DNA from: Spartobacteria bacterium
Lineage (GTDB): Bacteria; Verrucomicrobiota; Verrucomicrobiia; Chthoniobacterales; UBA10450
Reading direction: 5' to 3'
Assembly (NCBI GenBank): GCA_021325495.1
Contig: JAJPGZ010000013.1
Coordinates: forward strand, 62,001 to 126,000
Length of the DNA stretch: 64,000 bases
In this document: in pieces, positions 51,669 through 61,175 of the stretch
How positions within the stretch are numbered: position 1 is the stretch's first letter
Layout of the letters: each line of letters opens with the position of its first letter
The notes under the pieces: model-generated
What the model was told of the DNA's origin: nothing
The model's input: the letters and a program-made list of their open reading frames with translations, nothing else
Databases searched by the model: none
Made by a program: the position numbers and the translations under genes

Positions 51669-52761
51669 GAGTGAGCGATTGAAAGTCGTTCAGGTATTGG
51701 TCGGCCACGCGCTCGAGCGAATACTCCGCCGATTTCGCATAACCTGCATCGGCAACGCGTGAGATCGTCGCAAGATCGACAACTACCTTTTCCAGCTTCT
51801 CGGCCAGCGCCACCGACGGATTCGGCGCGCGATGATCGAAAACAAATCCGGTCTCGTTATCGCGAATAAAATCGTTGAAGCAATCGAGCTTCGACACCAT
51901 CACGGCGCCACGTTGCGTCATCGCTTCGAGCGGCGCGAGTCCAAAAGATTCGCCGCGCTCAGCCAGCGACGGATAAACGAAGATGCGGGCGGCGCGATAC
52001 TTCTGTTCCAGCTCGTCCGGAGCAAATGTGGCGCCGGCGAAAATAACGCGCTCGTTTGCCTTCGCTTTGAGCGATTCCAGATAGGAATCACCGCCGCCGC
52101 CGAATTTTTCTTCTGTCGGTCCTACGATCATTAAGTTCCACTCAGCAAAAACAGTGCGCGCGTTGGCGAAAGCCTCGACTAGCAAATGCACGCCTTTCTC
52201 CGGATGGACCCGGCCGACATACAAAATGATCTTCGCGCGCTCGTGCACTGGCGGCGGCGGAGATGACGATGTCGATCTTGGCGCGGGATAAGGAATGATC
52301 GCGACTTTGCTCGCGAGCTGCGGCGCTTCGCTCTTGATCGCGTCGCCGACCGCGCGCGATGGCGCCTGCAAACGTTGTGCGCTGGAATAAAAACGCATCT
52401 GTCCTTTCGGATAACGACCGACGTGCACGTACATGCCGCGGCGAAAAATCGGCAACCAGAACGTGTGCGTGATAGTGACGTCAGCGCGTGGAAGCACGCG
52501 CAAAACTCGCAACGAATATATGAAGTCGAAGAATTTCAAAAGCGTGAGCGAACCGGGCGAATTGAAGCCGCGCACGCGAATGTGACGAACGCCTTCGCGC
52601 GTCTCCTCGTGCGGGAGATTGTCGATCTTGCGCGAGATCATCACGACCTCATGGCCGCGTCGCGCGAATTCGCGGCCGAGCTCGTACCAGATTTTTTCGA
52701 TCGCGCCGCCCATCGTCGGCGGCACCGGAAAAAACGCGCCGAACACGATCGTGATTTTCAT
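51661..52761 (-). CDS. GT4 glycosyltransferase
   Basis: A 366-residue GT-B enzyme from ATG 52761 ('MKITIVFGAFFPVPPTMGGA'), which overlaps the upstream GT4 stop by 4 bases. Donor-binding features are 'KIILYVGRVHPEKGVHLLVE', 'WNLMIVGPTEEKFGGGGDSY' and 'FVYPSLAERGESFGLAPLEA' with the E(x7)E pattern. The acceptor and sugar are unknown. Motif copies at 51772, 52270 and 52620 encode 'VVDLA', 'APRSTSSS' and 'RKIDNLP', the middle one inside an unusual Ser/Pro-rich loop. Confidence 0.87.
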   Translation of the reverse strand: MKITIVFGAFFPVPPTMGGAIEKIWYELGREFARRGHEVVMISRKIDNLPHEETREGVRHIRVRGFNSPGSLTLLKFFDFIYSLRVLRVLPRADVTITHTFWLPIFRRGMYVHVGRYPKGQMRFYSSAQRLQAPSRAVGDAIKSEAPQLASKVAIIPYPAPRSTSSSPPPPVHERAKIILYVGRVHPEKGVHLLVEAFANARTVFAEWNLMIVGPTEEKFGGGGDSYLESLKAKANERVIFAGATFAPDELEQKYRAARIFVYPSLAERGESFGLAPLEAMTQRGAVMVSKLDCFNDFIRDNETGFVFDHRAPNPSVALAEKLEKVVVDLATISRVADAGYAKSAEYSLERVADQYLNDFQSLTHA

Positions 52762-53882
52762 TGCAAGATCGACAAGAGCGAATCGACCGCGCGTTCGATG
52801 TGAAAACGATTCGCGAAACATTTCCGCGCGTTCGCGCGCATTTGTTCACGTTGCGGCAGCGGGGCGTCGCGCCAGCGCTCGATCAAACGCGTCGTGCCGG
52901 TCAAGTCGTCGCCTTCGACGAAGCCGGCGCCGTCCGCTTCGATCTCGCGCCAGATATTGACGCGATTCGAAATCAAAACCGGCACGCCCGCCGCGAGCGC
53001 TTCGACCACGGCCATGCCGAAGTTTTCCTGATGCGACGGCAAAATAAAAGCGTCGGCCACGGCGAACGCGCCTTGTTTCATTTCGCCTTCGAGCATGCCC
53101 GGAAAAATCACGCGCTTGGCAAGATCGACATCGATACGTCGGCGCAGCTCGTGTTCCCAACCGATTTGATCCGGGCCGGCCAGGACCAAAGCGAAATCCG
53201 ACCCGCGCGGAAAGGCGTCGATCAACATGTCGCAACCTTTTTTTGGATGGAGACGGCCAAGAAACAGAAGCGTGGGTCTATTTCGGAGCTGCGGATATTT
53301 TAACAAAAAAATGTCGCGCGCGCCTAACGAATCGGCCGGTGGCTCGATCCCGAGCGGCGACACGCGCTCATTACATTTGTACAACCAAAAGGATTCGCGC
53401 GCCTGAAGTCGTTCTTCCTCGGAGGTGAAAATGACGGCGGCGGCATCGCGCAGCACGCGGTACTCGGCCCACGGCCAGTAGAGCCATTTTTTGAGATGCT
53501 TGCGCGGAAAGGTGCGTTTGAACCACGGATCGAGCATGCCGTGCGGAAAAACGTAGTACGGCGTGGCGGACCGATGAAATTGTCGCCAGGTGGCGAAACT
53601 TTGATGTTGCCAGATGCCGTGAACGATGACGCGATCGAAATCGCGCGCGTGATCGCGGAGCCATTTCGGAAATGCGCTCGAATATCGGTAACTCGTTAGG
53701 CCTTCGCCCAATGCGTGAATGGTAAGATCGACATCTTCATTTGGGAAGATGTTAGGCTCGTCCAGAGTGACGATGTCGATCTTGTGACCACGCCGGGCGA
53801 GACCGCGACTAAGCGCGCGCACGGCGGAAGCGACGCCGCCGACCTGCGGATCGAGCGTCTGCACGATTTGCAGAATCTTCAA
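52758..53882 (-). CDS. GT4 glycosyltransferase
   Basis: A 374-residue GT-B enzyme. It has the N-terminal 'TLDPQVGGVASAVRALSRGL' loop and 'VHGIWQHQSF'. The donor half contains 'TLLFLGRLHPKKGCDMLIDA', 'FALVLAGPDQIG' and 'FILPSHQENFGMAVVEALAA' (EX7E). It resembles glycosyltransferases found in exopolysaccharide loci with a 'PHGMLDPW' motif. It lies four bases after the acetyltransferase gene at 53887. Several motif copies (52765, 53121, 53724, 53774) are within; the last two are inverted 40 bases apart. Confidence 0.87.
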   Translation of the reverse strand: MKILQIVQTLDPQVGGVASAVRALSRGLARRGHKIDIVTLDEPNIFPNEDVDLTIHALGEGLTSYRYSSAFPKWLRDHARDFDRVIVHGIWQHQSFATWRQFHRSATPYYVFPHGMLDPWFKRTFPRKHLKKWLYWPWAEYRVLRDAAAVIFTSEEERLQARESFWLYKCNERVSPLGIEPPADSLGARDIFLLKYPQLRNRPTLLFLGRLHPKKGCDMLIDAFPRGSDFALVLAGPDQIGWEHELRRRIDVDLAKRVIFPGMLEGEMKQGAFAVADAFILPSHQENFGMAVVEALAAGVPVLISNRVNIWREIEADGAGFVEGDDLTGTTRLIERWRDAPLPQREQMRANARKCFANRFHIERAVDSLLSILQ

Positions 53883-53886
53883 AGCG

Positions 53887-54552
53887 CTAAACGACGAAGC
53901 CTTCGCTTCGGGTGAAATATTTCCAATCGGCCGGCAGCGATTTGATCGGTTTCGCGGGCACGCCGCCGTAAAGCTGGTGCGTTTCGGTAAACGCTTTGCC
54001 CAAAAGCGACTTCGCGCCGAGCACGCAATAATCGGGCAGCGCGCTTCCGCCTAACAAGACCGAGTTTGTGCCAACGAAACAATAATCTCCGATGCGCACC
54101 GACTGCGAACTTTGCCGGCTTTGTTCGAGATCGATGGTGTGAGTGAGAATTTGCGACTGCATCCCGGCGAACGTGGTGAAGCGGCCGATCGTGACCGAGT
54201 TCGTGCAATCGATGAGGTGACGATGCGTGATGGCGGAATCTTCGCCGACGACAAGTTGCGGTTGTCGATCTTGCTCGTGCGCAAAATGCCGCGACGGCCC
54301 GAGCGGAAAACCGGTGATCCAATTTCCGTTGCCGACGATGACGCGGGATTTCAAATGCAGCAGGTCAATGTTTTTGCAGATGGTGAGATGCCCGATGCTG
54401 CTGCCTTCGTCCATGATGAGGCGCGTGGGAAAAATCCATGAGAGCCCGATGCGCGCGGTCGGATGAATTTGATAGCCGAATTGTTTCTCGAGAAAGGCGC
54501 GGCGCATCGACCACGGCAGCAGCAGACTCACGAGCATGAGGACGCGTTTCAT
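53887..54552 (-). CDS. hexapeptide-repeat acetyltransferase
   Basis: A 221-residue beta-helix acyltransferase of the putative colanic-acid acetyltransferase type. Repeats include 'PTARIGLSWIFPTRLIMDEG', 'SSIGHLTICKNIDLLHLKSR', and 'RIGDYCFVGTNSVLLGGSAL'. 'TTFAGMQSQILTHTIDLEQS' carries the likely active-site His. An N-terminal hydrophobic stretch ('VLMLVSLLLPW') may associate with the membrane. Its start overlaps the upstream GT4 stop (54549) by 4 bases. A motif copy (54263) encodes 'QDRQP'. Confidence 0.8.
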   Translation of the reverse strand: MKRVLMLVSLLLPWSMRRAFLEKQFGYQIHPTARIGLSWIFPTRLIMDEGSSIGHLTICKNIDLLHLKSRVIVGNGNWITGFPLGPSRHFAHEQDRQPQLVVGEDSAITHRHLIDCTNSVTIGRFTTFAGMQSQILTHTIDLEQSRQSSQSVRIGDYCFVGTNSVLLGGSALPDYCVLGAKSLLGKAFTETHQLYGGVPAKPIKSLPADWKYFTRSEGFVV

Positions 54553-55661
54553 AATTTCGCGCCCAGCTCGCGGTAGATGTCGATGTAACGCGTGATCATG
54601 CGCTCACGCGAAAATCTTTGCGCGTTCTGCAAACTTTTCCCGCTCCAGCGCGCGCGTTCGTCGGCATTCGTTAGGCGTAAAAGATCGACAACGAAACCTT
54701 CCTCGTCGTCCACCTGGTGAAGGAGACCGGCGTCGCCGGCGGCTTCGGGCATCGGGCCGGTGTTGCTGCAAATGACCGGACACCCGCAGGCTTGCGCTTC
54801 GATGATGGGCCAGCCAAATCCCTCAAAGCGCGAGGGAAAAAGCAGCGCCGTCGCGCAATTATATAAGCCGCGCAGAGTTTCCGGCGTCGGATTGTCGATC
54901 TGCACGACGCGATGGGAAACACCCAGTTCTTTCGCCAACGCGTTCAGTTCTTCGCTCAACGGTTCGCCCGCGAAAACGAGACGACCGTTCCATTTATCCT
55001 GGGAACGGGCGAAGATGCGCAAAACGCCTTCGCGATTCTTTCGGCGCAAATTCGAGCCGACGTGGAGAACGAATGGAAGATCGACATCGAAATTTGGAAG
55101 GCGTTGCAGAATCGCGCGCGCCTCCGCCGGCGGAATTTTTCGGTAATCGAAATTCAAGGCCAAAGGAACGATGTCGATCTTCGCTCCACTCACGAGTCGT
55201 TTCGCATCCTTTGCCGTCGCGCTCGAGACGCAGGCGATGACATCCGCGCGATGCAGTCCACGCAAAATCCATCGTTGCAAAAAACGCCCGGTAAATGATG
55301 CCGGCGAATCGGTCTCTTCCCCAAGGCCGCCACGGACAGCGAGCAGATCGTGACAAGTGACGACGAACGGCGTTGATCGTTTTCGCGGAATACAGGTCGC
55401 GTTGGAATGATCGCAGACATGAACAATCGACGGTCCGCGCGAAAGTTGTGTGCGCAAACGAAATGGAAACAAAATATGCTTGTCGATGTAGGCGAGCCAT
55501 TTCCCAAGACCGCGCGCGCCGAAAATGTTTCCGAAGAGCGGCGTTGGCCTAACGAGCTCGGCATCGACGCCGGCGGCGCGCAAACCGGCCAGCATCAAGT
55601 CGCCAAAACGTTGCATGCTGTGCTGCTGATCGAGCGCGTAATTACCGATCAACAGAACCAT
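54549..55661 (-). CDS. GT4 glycosyltransferase
   Basis: A 370-residue GT-B enzyme from ATG 55661 ('MVLLIGNYALDQQHSMQRFG'). It has 'RGPSIVHVCDHSNATCIPRK', 'ACVSSATAKDAKRLV', and the donor site 'FVLHVGSNLRRKNREGVLRI' and 'LFPSRFEGFGWPIIEAQACG', with the EX7E pattern, resembling mannosyltransferase-type GT4. The start overlaps the polymerase-like gene by 20 bases. The frame upstream to 55814 is within that gene and not used. Motif copies at 54681, 55077 and 55172. Confidence 0.87.
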   Translation of the reverse strand: MVLLIGNYALDQQHSMQRFGDLMLAGLRAAGVDAELVRPTPLFGNIFGARGLGKWLAYIDKHILFPFRLRTQLSRGPSIVHVCDHSNATCIPRKRSTPFVVTCHDLLAVRGGLGEETDSPASFTGRFLQRWILRGLHRADVIACVSSATAKDAKRLVSGAKIDIVPLALNFDYRKIPPAEARAILQRLPNFDVDLPFVLHVGSNLRRKNREGVLRIFARSQDKWNGRLVFAGEPLSEELNALAKELGVSHRVVQIDNPTPETLRGLYNCATALLFPSRFEGFGWPIIEAQACGCPVICSNTGPMPEAAGDAGLLHQVDDEEGFVVDLLRLTNADERARWSGKSLQNAQRFSRERMITRYIDIYRELGAKL

Positions 55662-57120
55662 TGGATTGAACACTCGCCGGTGGCGTGTGTAAGCGCGCGG
55701 CAAAAACCGAGCGGCCGAGCGGACGCGATAGCGCACCGGCGCCGTTCGCCTGGTCGCTCGTAAGATCGACATCGCGCGTTCGCATGGCCGCGAGACAAAG
55801 ACCGCCAAAGACAACAGCGAAGCCGGCGCTGGTGGGCTGGCCTAACGGCGCGTTCAAGAGCGCGAAAGCTCCGGCGCTAAAAATAAAAAGTGGCAACGCG
55901 TTGCCGAGCTTGAGCGCGCGGAAAGCGCGCACGCCGATGTAGAATGTGAGCGCGACCCGCCAGAGCAAAAAGGCCCAGCCGAGAACGGGACCGTTTTCAA
56001 AAATGATACGGATCCATTCGTTTTCCGTGAGCAAAAACGACGAATGCCCCATGAGAAAGGCCGAGCCCCCGTTTGTGCCGACGCCGAGCCCCCAACCTCC
56101 GAAGGGCGCAAAGGGTGTGCGCGTGACCGCTTCGGTAAATCCGCTGAAAACGCGCTCGGCCAATCCACCGACGACGCTCCTCTCTTCCACTTCGGCCGAT
56201 TCGGTGAAACGCTCGGCCAATCCACCGACGCCTTCGCGGAAGATCGGCAGGTAACTGATGACCCACAAAAGAAGGGCGACGATGAGCAAATTGCGGCCGA
56301 GTTTTGTGACGAGGTCCGGCCTAACTAACAGAATGACCCCGAGTGATGCGACGACCAATCCGACTGACAAAACGGCCCCGCGACTTCCCGAAACTCCGAC
56401 CGCCACGATCAAAGCCGCGCCCGCCGCGTACAACAACCAGTTTTTGTACGGAAGCTTCGAGATCAACGCGTGCAAAAGAAATGCCGCCACTGCGCTCACG
56501 TAAAAGATCGCGCCCGAGATAAACGAAAACGTGCCGGGCGGTCGAATCTTGCCCCCACTGGTTTGAATTTGGGTCGATGGGCCTTCGCTCAGTCCAGCGG
56601 TCCGGTTAACGAATGCATCCGGCGAAGCGTGGAACTGCCACGCCATTAAGAGCGCCATCGGGATCATACCGAGGATCGTCCACCAACCGATGCGCTTCAC
56701 ATCTTCCAGGTCAAACACGCCGGGGATAACGAAGATCAGCGGCAGATGTAAAAAATTGCAGCGAAAACCAAACGTAGTAACGAGCAGCACTCCTTTGATC
56801 GGGAAATAATCGAGCAGCACGACAATACCAGCGAGCCACGCCAGCAGTCCGATGATGCCGGCCGAAATCACGAAGCCATTCCAGCGAAACGCGCGCGCGC
56901 GCATGGCGCAAAGATAAATCGCGATCACGACCGGATCGCGCACGATGAGCAACGCGTTCGACAATTGCGGCACGAACCATTTGCGCAGCGCGCCTTCGAA
57001 AATGAGCAGGATTAAATATAAATAGATGAGACGCCGCGTGAGCGTGACCGCTTTGGAGCGTTCATAGTTCACCGGTGGCAACTTTGCCGTCGTAACGGGT
57101 GATGGCGTCGCGGTCGTCAT
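55642..57120 (-). CDS. O-antigen polymerase-like membrane protein
   Basis: A 492-residue protein with about 11-12 membrane helices and a large central loop ('GLSEGPSTQIQTSGGKIRPP', 'TRTPFAPFGGWGLGVGTNGG'). The Wzy-like architecture and the polysaccharide context suggest a repeat-unit polymerase; sequence similarity to named Wzy proteins is always weak, so this is an inference. The C-terminal 45 residues are soluble and contain 'RDVDLTS' from a motif copy (55762). Ten bases separate it from the upstream GT4 gene. Confidence 0.75.
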   Translation of the reverse strand: MTTATPSPVTTAKLPPVNYERSKAVTLTRRLIYLYLILLIFEGALRKWFVPQLSNALLIVRDPVVIAIYLCAMRARAFRWNGFVISAGIIGLLAWLAGIVVLLDYFPIKGVLLVTTFGFRCNFLHLPLIFVIPGVFDLEDVKRIGWWTILGMIPMALLMAWQFHASPDAFVNRTAGLSEGPSTQIQTSGGKIRPPGTFSFISGAIFYVSAVAAFLLHALISKLPYKNWLLYAAGAALIVAVGVSGSRGAVLSVGLVVASLGVILLVRPDLVTKLGRNLLIVALLLWVISYLPIFREGVGGLAERFTESAEVEERSVVGGLAERVFSGFTEAVTRTPFAPFGGWGLGVGTNGGSAFLMGHSSFLLTENEWIRIIFENGPVLGWAFLLWRVALTFYIGVRAFRALKLGNALPLFIFSAGAFALLNAPLGQPTSAGFAVVFGGLCLAAMRTRDVDLTSDQANGAGALSRPLGRSVFAARLHTPPASVQSNGSVDR

Positions 57121-57130
57121 CTGGCGCAGC

Positions 57131-58321
57131 TTAGTTTGCGATCACATCTCGTGCCAGCGCCGCGATGCGCTCGCGATAAATTTGCCAAGAAAACGCGTGC
57201 GCCTTCTGTCGCGCCGCTTCCCCCATGGCGAGATGACGTTGTCGATCTTGCATGAGCCACTCCAGTTTCTCCACGATCGCGTCCGCCGACCGAATCGGAA
57301 CGAGAAATCCGTCCACGCCGTTATCGATCACATCGGCGCCGCCGGTGTGCGGAGTCGTAATCACGGGCGTGCCTCGCGCCATCGCTTCGAGAATGACGAG
57401 CCCAAATCCTTCATGCAACGAAGGGAGCAACAAGACATCGTGCGCGGACATTTCGGCGAGCAATTGATCATGCGACATCGATCGAATCCAACGATGTCGA
57501 TCTAACAAAGATTGCGCGGGAACGGTTTCGCTGACGCGGTGTCCGATCAATGTAAGATCGACATGTTCTTTCAACCGCGTCACGGCATCGAACAAATAAC
57601 TCAGTCCCTTCGCTTGCGTCAGCGCGCCGACGAACAAGACGCGCAATTTTTCATTCGTCGCGCGCGATGTCTGTTCGCTCACCGCCGGCGCGCCGTACGG
57701 AATCGTCCGCACCTTTGCATTCACCGGCGGCAGACTCTCGCGCGCGAAACTGCACGCTGTCACGATCACATCCGCGAGCGACAATTCCTCATCCTTGCGC
57801 GCGAGTTTCGCTTCACTGTCGCGCAACGTCAGCAACGTCGGCGCCCATTCCGGATGCAGCTCCGCTTCCTCGCGCTGTAGCTCACGCACTTTCCGCCAAT
57901 TCACGATCGGATGTTCGTAAATGCATTTGAGGCCGCGACGTTTGGCCGCGCGAAATGTCTCCAGCGCACCGGCGTCGTATGCGTAAACCGCTTTGAGTTC
58001 GCCGCGCGCATTCAACCGATGCGCCATATGTCGATCTAACGATTCGTAAACGTCGTCGATGCTGAATGCGCGAAAAACCAGCCGGCCCCATTCGCGCCAC
58101 GGAAACGTTTTGATGAACGGTTGCAGCTCGCGCGCGAACGAGCGCCGCCGCAAATCATTTCGCAATTTCGGCAAGATCGACAACGCGCGATCGAGCACCG
58201 CGCCTTCTCTCCAATTCACACAGGTCCAAAATTCCTCGAGCAAATTTGCTTCGGCGAATGCGAGCGCGGTCTGGCGAACATTTTGGTTCGCCGTCGGATG
58301 TGAGAGCAAAATCTTACTCAT
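57131..58321 (-). CDS. GT4 glycosyltransferase
   Basis: A 396-residue GT-B enzyme from ATG 58321 ('MSKILLSHPTANQNVRQTAL'). Notable is 'VYAYDAGALETFRAAKRRGL', then 'YEHPIVNWRKVRELQREEAE', typical of a GT4 subgroup with an N-terminal acceptor domain. The donor site is 'RVLFVGALTQAKGLSYLFDA' and 'VLLLPSLHEGFGLVILEAMA'. It overlaps the upstream GT4 gene by 8 bases. Motif copies (57240, 57495, 57554, 58029, 58173) give 'MQDRQRH', 'LLDRHR', 'HVDLTL' and similar. Confidence 0.87.
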   Translation of the reverse strand: MSKILLSHPTANQNVRQTALAFAEANLLEEFWTCVNWREGAVLDRALSILPKLRNDLRRRSFARELQPFIKTFPWREWGRLVFRAFSIDDVYESLDRHMAHRLNARGELKAVYAYDAGALETFRAAKRRGLKCIYEHPIVNWRKVRELQREEAELHPEWAPTLLTLRDSEAKLARKDEELSLADVIVTACSFARESLPPVNAKVRTIPYGAPAVSEQTSRATNEKLRVLFVGALTQAKGLSYLFDAVTRLKEHVDLTLIGHRVSETVPAQSLLDRHRWIRSMSHDQLLAEMSAHDVLLLPSLHEGFGLVILEAMARGTPVITTPHTGGADVIDNGVDGFLVPIRSADAIVEKLEWLMQDRQRHLAMGEAARQKAHAFSWQIYRERIAALARDVIAN

Positions 58322-59318
58322 GGCGCAGCTGTGACTGGAAAAGATCGACATACGCATTTGCAATCGTCGTCGGATGAAAACGCGCGAGATGCTGCGGCGC
58401 GCTTGCGCGAAGTCGCTCCATCTCGTTAGGCGATCGCATCGACCTCATCAATGCATTGGCGAGCGCAGTCACATCGCCATTGGCGAATGTCACACCGCAT
58501 GGCCCGATCGCTTCCGGCAAACCGCCGCCGCGCGACCCCACCACGACGCAGCCGCACGCAATTGCCTCGAGGGCGACGACGCCGAAAGGCTCATCGTAAC
58601 GTGAAGGCACGACCAGGATCCGATGCCGGTTCAAAATCTCCGCGATCTCGCCCGCTTGTTTCGCGCCGACAAATTTAACCTGCCCATCCAAATAGCGCTT
58701 GGTCGCAAGCTCGCGCAGCGAACGCTCCTCGGGTCCAGTGCCGACGATCGTTAGGCGCGGCCGCAAGTCGTGCATTCGCGCCAGCGCTTCCAGCAGAATG
58801 TCCACACCTTTTTCGGAAACAAGTCGGCCGACGAAGACGAGATCGGCGCGTGGAGTAGATGTCGATCTTACATTGAACGTGCGGGCATCGTACGGATTTG
58901 GAATGACGGTTGAGCGTGTCTTGAAACAGCTCGCCACATATTCGCTAATGGCGACGCTCGTTAGGCGATTCACGGTCGCGTGCTTGATTCGTTGCACGAG
59001 ATCGATCCCGCGCGGTCGATCACAATACGAGCCTTGATGGGTCACAACCACGGGCTTGCGCATGAGCAGCGCCGGCCAGAGCGTGCGCAGACTCAAATTG
59101 TTTTGCCAGAGCACGTCGCACCAGTTCGTTAGACCAATCAATTCGATGGCTGAGGGTTGGCGCGCGATTTTAATTGTGCCCGAGTTGTTGCCTGGTGTCT
59201 GCGTCACCACGGCAACCTCATGTCCCATCGCAATAAACTCCTGCACGAGCAAAGCCGATACGGTCTCGATTCCGCCCAAACTCGGCGCGAAGGCGTGCGA
59301 GGAAATCAAGATTTTCAT
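58314..59318 (-). CDS. GT4 glycosyltransferase
   Basis: A 334-residue GT-B enzyme with a well-kept fold: 'SSHAFAPSLGGIETVSALLV', 'VTHQGSYCDRPRGIDLVQRI', 'AISEYVASCFKTRSTVIPNP', 'DLVFVGRLVSEKGVDILLEA', and 'VPSRYDEPFGVVALEAIACG' (EX7E). The acceptor is unknown. Overlaps the upstream GT2 stop by 4 bases. A motif copy (58860) encodes 'NVRSTSTPR' in the loop just before the donor domain. Confidence 0.88.
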   Translation of the reverse strand: MKILISSHAFAPSLGGIETVSALLVQEFIAMGHEVAVVTQTPGNNSGTIKIARQPSAIELIGLTNWCDVLWQNNLSLRTLWPALLMRKPVVVTHQGSYCDRPRGIDLVQRIKHATVNRLTSVAISEYVASCFKTRSTVIPNPYDARTFNVRSTSTPRADLVFVGRLVSEKGVDILLEALARMHDLRPRLTIVGTGPEERSLRELATKRYLDGQVKFVGAKQAGEIAEILNRHRILVVPSRYDEPFGVVALEAIACGCVVVGSRGGGLPEAIGPCGVTFANGDVTALANALMRSMRSPNEMERLRASAPQHLARFHPTTIANAYVDLFQSQLRHE

Positions 59319-60154
59319 TCGAAGCCAGGCGCGCCGAAACGGCCGGCGAAATAATCGCGCAGCCCCCGCATTCGCATGCGCGCGGTCTGCCGCTCCCGCA
59401 ACGCGTTGATTGCGATGACGATTGCGCGCAGGAAAGCGGCGACGACGCCGAAGTAATCGTGCACGAGCAGAAGCGAATTGCGCGCGAAGAGATAGCTGCG
59501 CCAGGCGCTCGGCGTAGAAGTTTCGGGATTAGCGACGATCGCGCCCCAAACGAGCGCAACTTTCCAGCCGTGACGAACTGCGCGCGCGCCGAGCTCGTGT
59601 TCGTCGCCATAGGCGAAATAGCGCTCGTCGAACAAGCCGATCTCGCGCAGACATTCACGACGAATCAAAAACAACGTTCCGTGCGGCACATCGACCCACT
59701 GCAATGCGCCGCGGCTTTGCGCAAGATCGACATGTAACTTCACGCCATGCAGCGCGGAGAATCGCGGCACCGTCGCGTCGGCATATTGCGGACATGCGAT
59801 GCCGATGCGCGCGTCGCGGTGCATCGCTTCCACCAATAACTCAACGCATCCTTCCGATGGCACGGCGTCATGCGCGCTGATCAAACAAAACTCGCCGCGC
59901 GATTCCGCGAGCCATTTGCGCAAACCAATGTTCAACGCCGGACCCCAACCGTGATTATGCGAGAGCCGAACAATTTCGGCATCGGTTTCGCGCCGCAACA
60001 TTTCATACGCATCCGCAGACGACGCGTTGTCGAGGATGACGGTTTGCAAATTTGGATCTTGTCCGCGCAACGCGCGCACTGTTGCCAGGCACGCGCGCGG
60101 ATTATTCCAGTGGACGACGAGCAATGCGACTGGCTCAGCGTTGTTTTCGCGCAT
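59315..60154 (-). CDS. GT2 family glycosyltransferase
   Basis: A 279-residue GT-A enzyme of the rhamnosyltransferase-like GT2 group: 'VALLVVHWNNPRACLATVRA', 'QTVILDNASSADAYEMLRRE', 'NHGWGPALNIGLRKWLAESR' and 'SAHDAVPSEGC', with 'DERYFAYGDEHELGARAVRH' near the end. The DxD is replaced by His-Asp-Ala ('SAHDAV'), common in some members. Its start lies 20 bases inside the upstream methyltransferase gene. A motif copy at 59723 encodes 'HVDLAQSRG'. Confidence 0.86.
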   Translation of the reverse strand: MRENNAEPVALLVVHWNNPRACLATVRALRGQDPNLQTVILDNASSADAYEMLRRETDAEIVRLSHNHGWGPALNIGLRKWLAESRGEFCLISAHDAVPSEGCVELLVEAMHRDARIGIACPQYADATVPRFSALHGVKLHVDLAQSRGALQWVDVPHGTLFLIRRECLREIGLFDERYFAYGDEHELGARAVRHGWKVALVWGAIVANPETSTPSAWRSYLFARNSLLLVHDYFGVVAAFLRAIVIAINALRERQTARMRMRGLRDYFAGRFGAPGFE

Positions 60155-61175
60155 GGCAAATCACTTCCTCGCCCGAGTCCGGCAAGATCGACAACAACAT
60201 CGCCGCCGATGCGGTGAAAAGTTTCAGGAAAATGTTTTCGCGCATTGCGCCGGTTCGTCCGGCCGTCGCGATGCTCGCGCTTTCCTTAAACATCCAATGA
60301 AACGGGCGCATCGACGTTCGCGTTTTCACTTCGAACCCGAGCGGCTCGAGCAGTCTGCGATACGCCGTCGCGCTCGGAAGAAAGATGTGACGCGGCGGAT
60401 CGAGCTCGTACCAATGATGCCGGAAGATCCGCCGCAACGCGCCCCGTGGATTGGGCGAGAAACTAACGAGCGCACCACCGGGCTTGAGCCAGCGGTGCAA
60501 GATGCGAAACACATTTCGCGGATGAAAAAAATGCTCGGTCACGTGCGTGAGGGTGATGGCATCGAAGCGGTCGGGCGGAAGTTGCAACGCCTCGACATTG
60601 TCGCAGTGAATCGTTAGGCCGCGTTTCTGCGCAAGCTCTGCCGTGATCGGATCGAGCTCAATGCCTTCGACCTCCCAGCCTAATTGTTGCATCCATGCGA
60701 TGAAGGCGCCGTTGCCGCAGCCGACGTCGAGCAAACGCCCGCCACTTTGATGAGGTAAATAGCGGACGGCATAGCCGGCTTTGCGCGATAAGAGCGGCGC
60801 GGCCGTTCGGCCGAACGCGAAACCCGACTCGGAATCAGCCGACGTAGCGAGCGAGTGATAGCCGTAGGCGGCGGCGAGCGCGCCGAATTTCGCGGATGCG
60901 AAAAAACCGCGCGCAAGATCGACATCTGCATTTGGTTCGGCGCGAGTGAGCTTGTAATTTTCCGGGTACAGCGATTCGAGCGCGCTTTCGCGTGGTCGCG
61001 GGTCCAACCAGAGCGATCCGCACGATGGACATTGCGAAAAAGACCAGCGGCCCGGCAAACCGGTCACGTGATCGACGCAATCGCGCAGTGCATTATCGCC
61101 CGCGACATCACACCCCGGACAACGCGGCGCGTCTTCCGTGGCGATTTGTGCGGACATCGGCGCGTCGATGATCAT
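60135..61175 (-). CDS. SAM-dependent methyltransferase with N-terminal Cys cluster
   Basis: A 346-residue protein. Near the N-terminus 'CPGCDVAGDNALRDC' and 'FSQCPSCGSLWLDPRP' form a likely zinc knuckle (two CxxC pairs), as in C-methyltransferase-like proteins of sugar loci. The class I domain has 'GGRLLDVGCGNGAFIAWMQQ', 'LGWEVEGIELDPITAELAQK', and 'FDAITLTHVTEHFFHPRNVF'. The target is probably a sugar or lipid-linked intermediate. ATG at 61175 overlaps the upstream gene as ATGA. Motif copy at 60915 encodes 'DVDLARGF'. Confidence 0.85.
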   Translation of the reverse strand: MIIDAPMSAQIATEDAPRCPGCDVAGDNALRDCVDHVTGLPGRWSFSQCPSCGSLWLDPRPRESALESLYPENYKLTRAEPNADVDLARGFFASAKFGALAAAYGYHSLATSADSESGFAFGRTAAPLLSRKAGYAVRYLPHQSGGRLLDVGCGNGAFIAWMQQLGWEVEGIELDPITAELAQKRGLTIHCDNVEALQLPPDRFDAITLTHVTEHFFHPRNVFRILHRWLKPGGALVSFSPNPRGALRRIFRHHWYELDPPRHIFLPSATAYRRLLEPLGFEVKTRTSMRPFHWMFKESASIATAGRTGAMRENIFLKLFTASAAMLLSILPDSGEEVICHARKQR